NCBI RefSeq assembly: GCF_009664365.1
Contig: NZ_CP044310.1
Location: forward strand, 4,095,001-4,159,000
DNA length: 64,000 bases
Direction: 5' to 3'
From: Paenibacillus xylanilyticus
GTDB taxonomy: Bacteria; Bacillota; Bacilli; Paenibacillales; Paenibacillaceae
The position numbers and the translations under genes were made by a program. This document shows, piece by piece, positions 1 to 7,989 of this stretch; position 1 is the first letter of the stretch, and every line of letters starts with the position of its first letter. A model generated the notes under the pieces. It saw only the letters and a list, made by a program, of their open reading frames with translations, was not told the origin of the DNA and ran no database searches.

Positions 1-88
1 GCAAGCTTCCTATCAACTCCGCTCGACTTGCATGTATTAGGCATGCCGCCAGCGTTCGTCCTGAGCCAGGATCAAACTCTCCAATAAA
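1..88 (-). rRNA. rrs: 16S ribosomal RNA, 5' end only (partial)
   Basis: The reverse complement contains the universal bacterial 16S start, GAGAGTTTGATCCTGGCTCA, followed by the conserved GGACGAACGCTGGCGGC block and the ATACATGCAAGTCGAGCG segment. The mature 5' end is placed at about 88 by comparison with known Bacillota 16S genes. The gene is cut by the left window edge and is transcribed leftwards, so the rest of the rRNA operon lies outside the window. Confidence 0.97.
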
Positions 89-318
89 GATGTTGCAGAG
101 CAACATCGTCCTGCATGACATTCGGTCCAACTCGGCTGAGTGGATGAATGTCTTGCAGCCAGTATTGAAAAGAGCGATTAGCTCATTTTGAATCTGACGA
201 GATTAAAAATCTCATTTTCGCTTCAAAATCATACAGTCAGATGACTTGTACCCATTTCTCAGCATCGATCTTACAAAGTAAGATCATTACTCACTCGTTG
301 TTCAGTTTTCAAAGATCA
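89..318 (-). promoter_or_regulatory. 16S rRNA leader with hairpins and boxA
   Basis: The transcribed leader upstream of 16S holds several clear inverted repeats: 89-107 (8-bp arms, 3-nt loop), 117-152 (long imperfect stem), 199-213 (6-bp arms) and 267-285 (8-bp arms, 3-nt loop). At 305-318 the minus strand reads TGATCTTTGAAAAC, which matches the Bacillota rRNA boxA antitermination element. Hairpins next to the mature 5' end are the usual sites for rRNA processing. That role is inferred from position. Confidence 0.75.
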
Positions 319-353
319 AACTTCGTTTCCGACTCTATCAAGGCCGGAATTAG

Positions 354-383
354 AATATATCACATTTTATTATATCTTGTAAA
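354..383 (-). promoter_or_regulatory. rRNA operon promoter (sigma-A type)
   Basis: On the minus strand TTTACA (378-383) and TATATT (354-359) are separated by 18 nt, with A/T-rich sequence upstream. Transcription would start near 347, just before boxA, as expected for an rRNA operon. The position fits well, but no start site has been mapped. Confidence 0.65.
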
Positions 384-427
384 GTTATTTCTCGAAATAT
401 TTTTCGAGAGTTTTCCGTGCCTTTTGC

Positions 428-471
428 GGCCGGAAGAATAATATATCATTTTGTTAGCTAACTAGCTAGTT
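428..471 (-). promoter_or_regulatory. second promoter-like block upstream of the rRNA promoter, with overlapping palindromes
   Basis: The minus strand carries a second TATATT (440-445) followed by TTCCGGCC. This repeats the arrangement around the main rRNA promoter about 86 bp downstream. No good -35 hexamer is present at 16-18 nt. Instead, two overlapping perfect palindromes occupy that place: GTTAGCTAAC (453-462) and AACTAGCTAGTT (460-471). It may be a second rRNA promoter or a degenerate copy. Nothing else is recognised between here and the gene ending at 565. Confidence 0.35.
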
Positions 472-564
472 GTAAATTATTCCAGGACTTTAAGCAAGTT
501 GAACTGCAAAGAACTGCAATTTGCCAAAACCCCAATCTGCCTTTGGCTTCAGTCTCTAGCTTCA

Positions 565-1041
565 TTAGGAAGGGAACCTTTCCATAATAAACATTAAACC
601 AGGAATACGCTTCATTAGATCTCTCGCTTCTTGTTCTGTAATTCGCATTCCACATCCATCTTCATGTGCTTCCGTATACAAATGATCGCTTCCGTCTTCA
701 TTCAGAAAGCACAGATCCTCTGGCAAAGAGGGATACAGCCAATCGAGGAAACCATCGGCCTCTTCCTTCAGAATCTGTCCAGCGGCTGGCGTACATTCAT
801 ATATGTAATAGATTCCTTCTGTGTAGAATGCTCTTGTCCTCATCATCATTTCTTCCGTGGTACAACGCTCAATCAGATATGGCTTTAATCTCTCGAAAAC
901 TCTAGCCACTTCCGCTGGAATGTCCCCTATGTCGTGTCGTCTGTCCACAAGGAAAAAGCGACCCGTCCTATCAATCAATTCGTCAATTAAATATCTATAG
1001 GCATCGCCGCTTGGAGCCGTATGAAAAGGTATTATTCTCAT
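565..1041 (-). CDS. conserved hypothetical protein, 158 aa
   Basis: The protein is soluble and acidic, with no signal peptide or membrane segment. The family is not recognised. The N-terminal third contains a run of charged helices. The middle has TTEEMMMRTRAFYTEGIYYIYE, broken by hydrophobic and aromatic residues. The C-terminus ends in a short Met-rich helix. The start is set by an AGGGGGAT ribosome site 4-5 nt before ATG. It is the last gene of the minus-strand cluster of small soluble proteins before the rRNA promoter. Size, acidity and position next to SUKH proteins would fit an immunity-type protein, but nothing in the sequence proves it. Confidence 0.6.
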   Translation of the reverse strand: MRIIPFHTAPSGDAYRYLIDELIDRTGRFFLVDRRHDIGDIPAEVARVFERLKPYLIERCTTEEMMMRTRAFYTEGIYYIYECTPAAGQILKEEADGFLDWLYPSLPEDLCFLNEDGSDHLYTEAHEDGCGMRITEQEARDLMKRIPGLMFIMERFPS

Positions 1042-1147
1042 GTCAATCCCCCTACATGTTCAATATTTCTGATTATTTCTACAGTGTCATGCGATTGCAT
1101 TGTGGCATAGGCTGATATCATCTATTCGATAACAGGAGGCTGATTAC

Positions 1148-1471
1148 ATGGCATACGGACCTGGTTCGATTTCATCTCCGTCCACTGCGGGGTATCCTTA
1201 TCCATATTATCCACCAACACCGCCATCCCCTTATCCTTACCCTTATCCATACCCCTATCCATACCCGCCATATTACCCACTGCCTTTGCCCATTCCCTAT
1301 GGCGGTCCTTGGTGGCATGGAGGGCATCCGGGAGGCGGATACCCAGGCGGACATCACGGACCATTCCCTGGAGGCGGCTATCCCGGTGGTTCACATGGCG
1401 GAGGTCCTGGTGGTCCTCCAGGTGGAGGTCCCGGAGGTTTTCACGGTCATCGCTTTTTCCAGCAGGGATAA
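1148..1471 (+). CDS. Pro/Gly/Tyr-rich low-complexity protein, 107 aa
   Basis: This is the only plus-strand gene among its minus-strand neighbours. The first half is Tyr-Pro dipeptide repeats (from about residue 17 to 50). The second half is Gly-Gly-Pro and His-Gly repeats, ending in a short aromatic/charged tail. A strong AGGAGG ribosome site (1134-1139) lies 8 nt before ATG, which argues for real translation despite the simple sequence. There is no signal peptide or membrane segment. Proteins of this composition are common in spore coats of Bacillota, and that is the most likely role. It is inferred from composition only. The DNA is correspondingly repetitive (CCCTATCCATAC-like units at about 1225-1270), so the repeat number may vary between strains. 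Confidence 0.65.
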   Translation: MAYGPGSISSPSTAGYPYPYYPPTPPSPYPYPYPYPYPYPPYYPLPLPIPYGGPWWHGGHPGGGYPGGHHGPFPGGGYPGGSHGGGPGGPPGGGPGGFHGHRFFQQG

Positions 1472-1541
1472 CATTTGGAATCTTGCAGGAGCTGCTACAG
1501 GCAGTTCCTGCTATTTATGATTTTACGACTTCACTAGTTAC

Positions 1542-2153
1542 CTAGTACTCAATCTCATCCATAATCTCCAGATTACGATTAGAATCTTTCAGCAGGTTAG
1601 TGAATGTGTCTGTAATAAAATAAACAAAATCGGGATCATGTACATACATAATAATCTGGCCATAACTCCCCTGTTCTGCCGGGTCAAAGTCCAGCATCAA
1701 ATACAGGGAACCACCAGCCATTGTCGCAAAGGGAATCCACGGTTTATGAAATAAATAAGGTTTGATCTCGGGGTCAAGTTTGCTGATCTCTTCTGCGGAA
1801 TAATACTCACTCAGCTTCTCATCACGCTCACAGAAATATTGCTTGGTTTCCCTTATCTCATCAAGTGACATCATGTAAAACGGGGTGCATTCCTCTCTCT
1901 CGGCATCTCCGGGATACAGGATATGAAAGGCATAGCCGCTACCATCTTTCCATTTGTAGAACTCGCGAAAATCTTCGGGCAGCCGGACATGCATCTCGGT
2001 TTCAAAAGCAGCCAAACGATCCTCGGAAGCTCCTTTCTTCTCCTGATACTCATTGTATAGCTGCCTAATCTCTTCATCCTTCACTTTAACATCCAATACT
2101 TCATTCAAATGATTCATCAGTTCATGCATTCTTTCGTGAATATCCGATTTCAC
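1542..2153 (-). CDS. SMI1/KNR4 (SUKH-1) family protein, 203 aa
   Basis: From about residue 40 the protein follows the SUKH pattern: an N-terminal helix (EDRLAAFETEMHVRLPEDFR) with the diagnostic LPEDF, then FYKWKDGSG, then WIPFATMAGGSLYLMLDFDP, then a closing region with aspartates and aromatics. SUKH proteins are mostly immunity proteins that bind and neutralise secreted polymorphic toxins, though some have other binding roles. The start is GTG at 2153, overlapping the stop of the upstream gene (GTGA), with GGGGAG 6 nt before it. The two genes are therefore translationally coupled. No toxin gene is next to it in this window. Confidence 0.75.
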   Translation of the reverse strand: MKSDIHERMHELMNHLNEVLDVKVKDEEIRQLYNEYQEKKGASEDRLAAFETEMHVRLPEDFREFYKWKDGSGYAFHILYPGDAEREECTPFYMMSLDEIRETKQYFCERDEKLSEYYSAEEISKLDPEIKPYLFHKPWIPFATMAGGSLYLMLDFDPAEQGSYGQIIMYVHDPDFVYFITDTFTNLLKDSNRNLEIMDEIEY

Positions 2154-2596
2154 AACCTTCTCCCCTTCTCACCATTTTCTGCCTGTTCCCGCATATATTC
2201 CTTATATCCCCAGAACGCTTCTTCTTCACCGCCATCTTCAATCAGAATCATGACGGCGTAAGAGAGGAGGTCCAGCCATTCTTCCATTAAGGCAATTTGC
2301 TCATCCGAAATGAGTTGGTTCCTGCGCAGCATACCATCAGCCGATATCGCCCATGCACGCGCCAAATGCATAATGCTCCATAAGCAGGACATCACTTCCC
2401 GGTTTAGTGCGGGCTGCTTAAGTTGTGGTACCAACGTGCGGACAATTTCCATTAACTCGTGAAAGTTTTCTTCGATTAATTGCCCGCGGTAAGGGCGCAG
2501 GCTTCCCAGAAAGCCGCTTTCCATCTTGGGGTGCTCTAGATTGTCATGAACAAAGGCATGACATTTCAACAAAAGCACAGCTTCTTCAATTCTCAA
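2150..2596 (-). CDS. conserved hypothetical helical protein, 148 aa
   Basis: The protein is predicted to be almost entirely helical, with no signal peptide or transmembrane segment. The family is not recognised. The start is TTG at 2596, with GGGGAA about 6-7 nt upstream; no in-frame ATG fits a ribosome site. Its last four bases overlap the GTG of the SUKH gene downstream, so the two are probably made together. Such coupling suggests related function, for example two immunity proteins or an immunity protein with a helper. That is inference. Confidence 0.6.
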   Translation of the reverse strand: MRIEEAVLLLKCHAFVHDNLEHPKMESGFLGSLRPYRGQLIEENFHELMEIVRTLVPQLKQPALNREVMSCLWSIMHLARAWAISADGMLRRNQLISDEQIALMEEWLDLLSYAVMILIEDGGEEEAFWGYKEYMREQAENGEKGRRL

Positions 2597-2639
2597 TGAG
2601 CGTTCCCCATTTCTTTTTGCATGTCATACATCCCCCACT

Positions 2640-3941
2640 TTACCATCGTAAAGGCTGCTCTCCACGCCATACCATAAAGCGCTCTACTTCACAGAGCGTT
2701 CCTGTTCCTATACTATAGTCATCCATCTGGTCAGCATGCAGATCAAGAATGTGCACCATCCCTCCAAACGTACCTACTGCAAGTCTGGATTGGTCAGGCG
2801 AAAGTGCCAGTGAATAGATGGTGCTGCCTACAAAATGTCTCCAAACCTCCTGACCCTTCTTATCTATACATTTGAGATAGCCGTAAGCATCACCAATAAC
2901 CATGCCTTCAGGTATTTCTACCGAAGCATAGACACGAGCAATCTCATCCATTATCGGCCAATCTTCTCTGGATTCATTGCCATCCACTTCACTCAATTCC
3001 ACCTGCATTGTAACTCCATTATAAAAATGACATGCATTAAACCATACCATCCGGCTATCTTTGGTAAATAACGCATGATGCGGATAGCTGGACTCCGGAT
3101 AGAGAGAATAAGTATGATTACGTTCAAGATCCAGAAGCATATGGTCACTGACCTGACTGCCAAACGCAATCCATCGCCCATCCTGTGATACCGCAGAGTG
3201 ACCCATAGAAATTTGTGTATCCTCCAATTCATGCTCCTCCACCTCTGCAGGATCCGGATGAATTGGAGATACCTTGCCATGTTTCACCAGATAAATTCCG
3301 TAAGTGGACAAAATGAGGAGGGCCTGACCTTCATCAAATGGAATAAGCCCTTCAAGTGTGCGCTCCGGGTATTCACAGTCTGCAAGAGATTCAATTCGAG
3401 GCAGCGCCTGGTGAATAGCCGATTGAATCTCGTCCCAGCGGAACATGGCCACTTCTTTTCCTTCCAGATGAGGATCTGGATGCGTTATCACCCGAATCCC
3501 CTCACTGCCTGCCAGAGCATACTGTGCAGCATCCGGGGACTGGCCCGCAAATTGATATTGCGGAAAAGAAAGTACTTGCTCGGAATCCGCAGTATACACA
3601 CAACCTTGATCTGTATGAAAACCACTATTGAACACAACGGTACTGTTATTCAGATATCCGGCTACACGCACGGCCTGCATGGATGACTGGAAGGTTTCAT
3701 TGAAAGGCCAAGTCGCTGCTGGCAACTCCGTACGCAGTCTTTGCAGATCGTTCTGCTCATTGGCCTTCTTCACCATGTCCCACACTTGCGCACTGATTCC
3801 GGCTCTTCCGTCGTCTGTCAGCTCGGATTCATCCGGCTCTTCTCCCGCCATACCTCTGCGCACAAAATCATTTACACTCTGGGCATAGCGTCTCCCTTCA
3901 TTCCTCCACTGCTCCGCGATCTGTTCGTTTAACCAACTCAT
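2640..3941 (-). CDS. beta-propeller-like (WD40-type) cytoplasmic protein, 433 aa
   Basis: After an N-terminal helical segment (about residues 1-75), the protein shows repeated beta-rich units with SPD and SQDGRWIAFGS-type turns (for example AVSQDGRWIAFGS and ALSPDQSRLAVGTFGG). The C-terminal unit ends in VHILDL, typical of WD40-like propellers. No signal peptide is present, so it should act in the cytoplasm. The first in-frame codon is GTG at 3956. The ATG at 3941 has a GGAGG site 8 nt upstream and is preferred. It sits between two SUKH genes on the same strand. Propellers are general protein-binding platforms, so a role in binding partners of the cluster is possible but unproven. Confidence 0.65.
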   Translation of the reverse strand: MSWLNEQIAEQWRNEGRRYAQSVNDFVRRGMAGEEPDESELTDDGRAGISAQVWDMVKKANEQNDLQRLRTELPAATWPFNETFQSSMQAVRVAGYLNNSTVVFNSGFHTDQGCVYTADSEQVLSFPQYQFAGQSPDAAQYALAGSEGIRVITHPDPHLEGKEVAMFRWDEIQSAIHQALPRIESLADCEYPERTLEGLIPFDEGQALLILSTYGIYLVKHGKVSPIHPDPAEVEEHELEDTQISMGHSAVSQDGRWIAFGSQVSDHMLLDLERNHTYSLYPESSYPHHALFTKDSRMVWFNACHFYNGVTMQVELSEVDGNESREDWPIMDEIARVYASVEIPEGMVIGDAYGYLKCIDKKGQEVWRHFVGSTIYSLALSPDQSRLAVGTFGGMVHILDLHADQMDDYSIGTGTLCEVERFMVWRGEQPLRW

Positions 3942-3962
3942 CCGTGAGTCCTCCACTCCGTG

Positions 3963-4697
3963 TCAATTCATGATTTTACAGTGATGTGCGAGCAAAAATT
4001 GTTCGATGTCGTAATCTGTTGTACCGCAGTTGCCGTCCGTTTCCTCATAGAAAAGAGCAACTTCTCTCCCATACGCGTAATTAAAACGCAGGTATCCACC
4101 GATTGAAGCCATAAACAGCTTACAGGTATATTCATTTTCCATCACGGCATCCCACTTGAACTGCGATTGGCATAACTTGGACAAGTGGTGGAGGGAGAGC
4201 TCTTCCCCGTTATCCTGCAAGTGGTAAAAGGTATGATTCCTCAGCTCATTCCACGGTTCATAATATCTTAACGTGTTTGGAGCAGCTTGGCGGTAGTATC
4301 CAGCATAGATCTTATCCAGCATATCTCCAAATTCGGATTCGGTATGTTCCCACAACGTAATCTGTTCATCGTGGCGAGGGAGCCACAGCAGACCGTCAAT
4401 CTCCGGATGAATGGCCAGAAAATCTCCATCCACAGAACTGCCAATACTAATGCACTCCTTCAACTGATCTTGACTGACAGGCGTATCTTCGGTATGCATC
4501 CAAAAATCATACTCTGCAAAAGGCTTCAATACCTCCTGATCGGGCCGCTGGATATTCATCCAACCCGAATAGGTTCCTTCTCCATATTGTTCAAGCCACT
4601 GACGATAGGATGCAGGCAATGATACAGAATACTGCTGCTCAAAATGTCCAAGCTCCTCCGCTGATACCGGTTTTAACCTATGACTTACCACGTACAT
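3963..4697 (-). CDS. SMI1/KNR4 (SUKH) family protein, 244 aa
   Basis: The N-terminal half carries the SUKH core: VSAEELGHFEQQYSVSLPAS followed by YRQWLEQYGEGTYSGWMNIQ, then a block with IHPEIDGLLWLPRHDEQITL (binding-groove strands). The C-terminal about 90 residues are an extra aromatic/acidic region not seen in the shorter SUKH protein of this cluster. ATG at 4706 is directly abutted by AGGAG, while ATG at 4697 has it 9 nt upstream, so 4697 is chosen. It lies 21 bp from the propeller gene and is likely co-transcribed with it. An immunity role is suggested by the family, but no cognate toxin is visible. Confidence 0.75.
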   Translation of the reverse strand: MYVVSHRLKPVSAEELGHFEQQYSVSLPASYRQWLEQYGEGTYSGWMNIQRPDQEVLKPFAEYDFWMHTEDTPVSQDQLKECISIGSSVDGDFLAIHPEIDGLLWLPRHDEQITLWEHTESEFGDMLDKIYAGYYRQAAPNTLRYYEPWNELRNHTFYHLQDNGEELSLHHLSKLCQSQFKWDAVMENEYTCKLFMASIGGYLRFNYAYGREVALFYEETDGNCGTTDYDIEQFLLAHHCKIMN

Positions 4698-4752
4698 GAA
4701 CGACATCTCCTATCTTCCAATCCGATCTCTGTCCTATAATTCAAATGAACAA

Positions 4753-5310
4753 TCAGGCAAGCTCCTCCTGAACAATTTCCGTAGTTACGCCTTTACGATT
4801 CACGATACGAATCGAGAATGCATCATATCCATCCCGTTTAACCTGGTCAAAATCCATATGTTCACCCGTAATCAATTCGTAGGTTCCGTCTTCATCCACA
4901 TCTTCACCGAATTCCTCATCCCATGGAACGTTATAAAAGGCGGACAAGTGAACTTCAAACGTATCTTCTCCTTCTACGTCCAGATAAGGACGCAGCGTCC
5001 TTTTGCTCAGCTCTTCCTGCGGATAAGTTTCACACAGCATCGCATCATAACCATGTTTGGCTGCATCAATAAGCAGGTAACGCTCTCCAGTCACCGTGTG
5101 TTCGGCATATACAATTAACGGTGTCGAATCCTGCCAGGTTATCAGATCATCTTCCATCAAGTCACCATAATAAAAGATATGGAACTTGTCATGGCCATCA
5201 TTCATTTGCAACTTGCCTTTCCACTCCACTTCCTGGTTCTCCCCATCCGTTACTTTCTTAACGATCCCTTCCAGATATGCAGGTCCATTATGTACGCCAA
5301 ACAAATTCAT
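4753..5310 (-). CDS. conserved hypothetical acidic protein, 185 aa
   Basis: The protein is soluble, strongly acidic (DVEGEDTFEVHLS and WDEEFGEDVDEDGTYE) and beta-rich, without signal peptide or membrane helix. The family is not recognised. ATG is preceded by GGAGG at 8 nt. Its first four bases overlap the end of the upstream membrane-anchored gene (ATGA), so the two are translationally coupled. Acidic surface and context resemble DNase- or RNase-neutralising immunity proteins, but this is a guess from charge and neighbourhood. Confidence 0.6.
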   Translation of the reverse strand: MNLFGVHNGPAYLEGIVKKVTDGENQEVEWKGKLQMNDGHDKFHIFYYGDLMEDDLITWQDSTPLIVYAEHTVTGERYLLIDAAKHGYDAMLCETYPQEELSKRTLRPYLDVEGEDTFEVHLSAFYNVPWDEEFGEDVDEDGTYELITGEHMDFDQVKRDGYDAFSIRIVNRKGVTTEIVQEELA

Positions 5311-5960
5311 GGTCTCGCCTCCGCTTTATTCATTCGTATCCATACAATTTTCTTTTCTTCATCTACCGTCAGGTTGACATCCACATTCAGCTTATCGTGA
5401 AATAGTGCCGTAATGTTCAGGTACGGGTCACGTGCCGGCTCACTTCCTCCGTTATGAGAGCGAGTCATCCCTTGATGAATAATGGATTGTACCAGACTCC
5501 CATCGCCCTTGCCCGTAGATTCATAAGTATAAATCTCCTGTCCTTCTTTGTTGTAAAAATGAAGGAAGGTGGTGTAATCCTTGGCATTGGAATATTCCAT
5601 TTCCGATTTCACATACGTGGTTTCAAGGCTATGGTAGTCCACCTTCCCTGCCAAATAGGGATTCTCGTTGTCGGGTGTAATGTCATACTCCTGATAAGCC
5701 AATTGAAAAAGGTAGTTAATATCACTCATATCCACCCGGTAATACAGCTGGCGATGATCTCCGCTCTTATCCATGGCAGCGAAACTGTTGATCAGCGGCC
5801 ATGCATCATACGGTTTTCCATCCACATCGATCGCGAGCGCATAGTCTGATAAAACTTTTTCTTTTTGGAACACACCAAACGTTTGTAAAATAAAAAAGGC
5901 CGGGATCATCAGGATCCCTAAAATAATAGCCAAAGTAAGCAGCTTGCCGCGCAATTTCAT
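5307..5960 (-). CDS. membrane-anchored hypothetical protein, 217 aa
   Basis: A short basic start (MKLRGK) is followed by one hydrophobic helix (about residues 7-28), then about 190 soluble residues predicted outside the membrane. No lipobox is present. The extracytoplasmic part has alternating polar and beta segments and no recognised domain. AAGGAGG precedes the ATG. The 3' end overlaps the next gene by 4 bp. The pair looks like a secreted or anchored sensor with a cytoplasmic partner, but the function is unknown. Confidence 0.6.
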   Translation of the reverse strand: MKLRGKLLTLAIILGILMIPAFFILQTFGVFQKEKVLSDYALAIDVDGKPYDAWPLINSFAAMDKSGDHRQLYYRVDMSDINYLFQLAYQEYDITPDNENPYLAGKVDYHSLETTYVKSEMEYSNAKDYTTFLHFYNKEGQEIYTYESTGKGDGSLVQSIIHQGMTRSHNGGSEPARDPYLNITALFHDKLNVDVNLTVDEEKKIVWIRMNKAEARP

Positions 5961-5994
5961 TCCTTTCCTCCTTCAAACATGTACAGCATCATCC

Positions 5995-6603
5995 TTAGCC
6001 CGTTTTGTGCTGAAGCTTGGTGAGTGTACGCACCATTTGATCCCTGTTTTTTGCTTCCTTCATATATACAGGTAGATAATGTGATGCTGTTTTTAACGGC
6101 ACATTTCCACGTCGTACCCGCAGATCGGCGGAAACATACGAAATCAGATAATTTAAATGTGCCCTGTTAACAGCCCATACCAATTTTCCTCGAACGTGGT
6201 CCAGGAAATATAACTCCATCCCAAAAACGGGGTCTCTCCCGTCACGGGTGTCCATAATATATCTTCTGCAAACCGGCTTGCTATGCAGCTCGGCCTGATT
6301 GACTGCGCCGCAGTGCGGACAATGGATGTGCGTTGATTTATGTGATATTTTTTTCTCATCTGTTACCTCAACATTGAACCATCGTTCACAGAGAGTACAA
6401 TTACCCTTGGCATGATACTGATACACTTGTTTCTCCACCCCATGCGCATAACATGACGAGCACTTCCACGTGATTTCATCCTGACATTCTTCAATATACG
6501 CATGACCACCACAGGATTGACATGTGACATCCACACGCTCACCTCGGCGGAGTACCCAATAAAAATTATATTTATAGGCCCCTTCGTCCACAAATCGCTT
6601 CAT
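5995..6603 (-). CDS. multi-zinc-ribbon protein, 202 aa
   Basis: The N-terminal 110 residues contain four CxxC knuckles: CQSC (about 27), CSSC (about 49), CTLC (about 73) and CPHC (about 97). They are spaced as two zinc ribbons. The C-terminal half has no cysteine motif and looks helical and basic, ending in HKTG. This pattern resembles TFIIB-type or helicase-associated zinc ribbons and suggests nucleic acid or protein binding. An AAAGGAG site lies upstream of the ATG. It is the first gene of the minus-strand cluster, 35 bp before the membrane-anchored gene. The exact family is not recognised. Confidence 0.6.
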   Translation of the reverse strand: MKRFVDEGAYKYNFYWVLRRGERVDVTCQSCGGHAYIEECQDEITWKCSSCYAHGVEKQVYQYHAKGNCTLCERWFNVEVTDEKKISHKSTHIHCPHCGAVNQAELHSKPVCRRYIMDTRDGRDPVFGMELYFLDHVRGKLVWAVNRAHLNYLISYVSADLRVRRGNVPLKTASHYLPVYMKEAKNRDQMVRTLTKLQHKTG

Positions 6604-6926
6604 TAATAAACCGACTCCTTTCTTCGACGGAATTTTATTTGGCTTTCATCCGCATGGCAGTAAACAAAAATTTCAACCCTCAATATTTCCCATCCGGCGC
6701 TACCTAAAATTATAAGTAACTCCATCGCGTAGTACAAGAAACGTGACTATTTACGGGAATTTTGAATCTTGAGGCGTTAGGGAGAGTCTGTTTCAGTCAC
6801 AATTGTCCGCATCGGGCTGTGGTACACGAGACATGGTTTCGGCATGGTCTTGTATCGTTTGTGAATAATTTCACTTTAAAAAATAAAATATGGCCATCCT
6901 CGCAGGCTGTATTATTCTCTGTTGAG
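6604..6926. other. intergenic stretch without a supported gene
   Basis: The region separates the zinc-ribbon gene from the terminator of the ZIP transporter gene. Open frames here have no ribosome site, and one of them runs through the terminator hairpin. The promoter of the zinc-ribbon cluster is expected between about 6610 and 6760, but no convincing -35/-10 pair was found. Confidence 0.5.
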
Positions 6927-6976
6927 ATAAAAGAGTATCCGCATCTCAAAATGTATGGGAGCGAATACTCTTTTAT
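6927..6976 (-). terminator. rho-independent terminator of the ZIP transporter gene
   Basis: There are 16-bp inverted arms at 6927-6942 and 6961-6976 with one mismatch. On the minus strand the right-hand arm ends in CTCTTTTAT, giving a U-rich tail. It lies 15 bp after the stop of the ZIP gene. Confidence 0.75.
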
Positions 6977-6990
6977 GGCATGCTTCTTTC

Positions 6991-7722
6991 TTACAGATCA
7001 AGCAGCAGGGATACAAGCAGCCCCATGGAAGCAATGAAGCCTACGACAGGACCACCTTCTTCAAAAGCTTCAGGCATCATGGTAGAACAGATCATGGCGA
7101 TAATGCCGCCCCCTGCAAATGCGCCAATGGCCGCAGCCATTTCATCCGGAAGCTGTTCCAGAAAAAGATACCCGCCTAGGGCCGCAAGCGCCGAAATCAA
7201 CAGTACACCAAGCCACATCACGATGATTCTAGATTTGGAATAGTGATTGCCCCGCAAACCCACGGTGCTTGACAACCCTTCAGGTATATTGCTTACAAAT
7301 ATGGAAACGATGAGCACCACACTCACACCCTTGCCGGTCAGTAAACTTGCTCCCAGCATAATGGATTCAGGAATGGCATCCATCACCGTACCTGCAAAAA
7401 TACCGAGCCCGCTCTGACTGCTGTCTCCAGTCTTCGAGTGTGCTGAACGTTTGCGCCCACCACCACCCTTGCTGGAAATAAGCAGATCGAACAAGGTGTA
7501 CACAACAGCACCCGCTGTAAATCCTATTGCTGTCGGTATAATCCCTCCGTCATTCAGGGCATCGCCAATCAGTTCAAATGAAGCTGCCCCAATCAATGTT
7601 CCCGTACCGAATGCCATAATCCAGCCAATCACCCGTTTAGGGATCTTGAGAAAAAGTGCAGCAAGAGCACCAATAACTACGGCTGAAGCGGAGATGCCTC
7701 CCCACATGAATGCAGCCCACAT
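6991..7722 (-). CDS. ZIP-family divalent metal transporter
   Basis: This is a polytopic membrane protein with about eight hydrophobic helices and a cytoplasmic Gly/Ser/Lys-rich loop near residue 90 (SSKGGGGRKRSAHSK). The two signature helices carry VMDAIPESIMLG (helix IV) and VSNIPEGLSS (helix V), the metal-binding Pro-Glu motifs of ZIP transporters. These move zinc, iron or manganese into or across the cytoplasmic membrane. ATG at 7731 directly abuts its GAGAGGGG site, so the ATG at 7722, 9 nt downstream, is the better start. It is a single gene with its own terminator. The substrate cannot be read from sequence. Confidence 0.88.
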   Translation of the reverse strand: MWAAFMWGGISASAVVIGALAALFLKIPKRVIGWIMAFGTGTLIGAASFELIGDALNDGGIIPTAIGFTAGAVVYTLFDLLISSKGGGGRKRSAHSKTGDSSQSGLGIFAGTVMDAIPESIMLGASLLTGKGVSVVLIVSIFVSNIPEGLSSTVGLRGNHYSKSRIIVMWLGVLLISALAALGGYLFLEQLPDEMAAAIGAFAGGGIIAMICSTMMPEAFEEGGPVVGFIASMGLLVSLLLDL

Positions 7723-7989
7723 CCGGGTCATCCCCTCTCAAGTCTATATCACATCTATCCTTTCATTAACCTGGGTTGTTCCCCCACAAACATCAGGCAG
7801 ACCACCCGTAAGATAGAGTAAGACTGATTTCACTAAGAACAGACTTCCTGTACAATGTGAAAAGAAAACAAATGCACATGGTACCTTAAATCATTCATAG
7901 GCGAACTACATCATCTCAACTATCCAAGTGCTGCCATGAATAGCAGTAGATGCAGCCACTGGCCATGTATATAGAAAGGATGAATCTTG

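Noticed and set aside
6762..7037. Plus-strand open frame of 91 codons
   Set aside because: It runs through the terminator hairpin of the ZIP gene, has no ribosome site, and shows no coding pattern.
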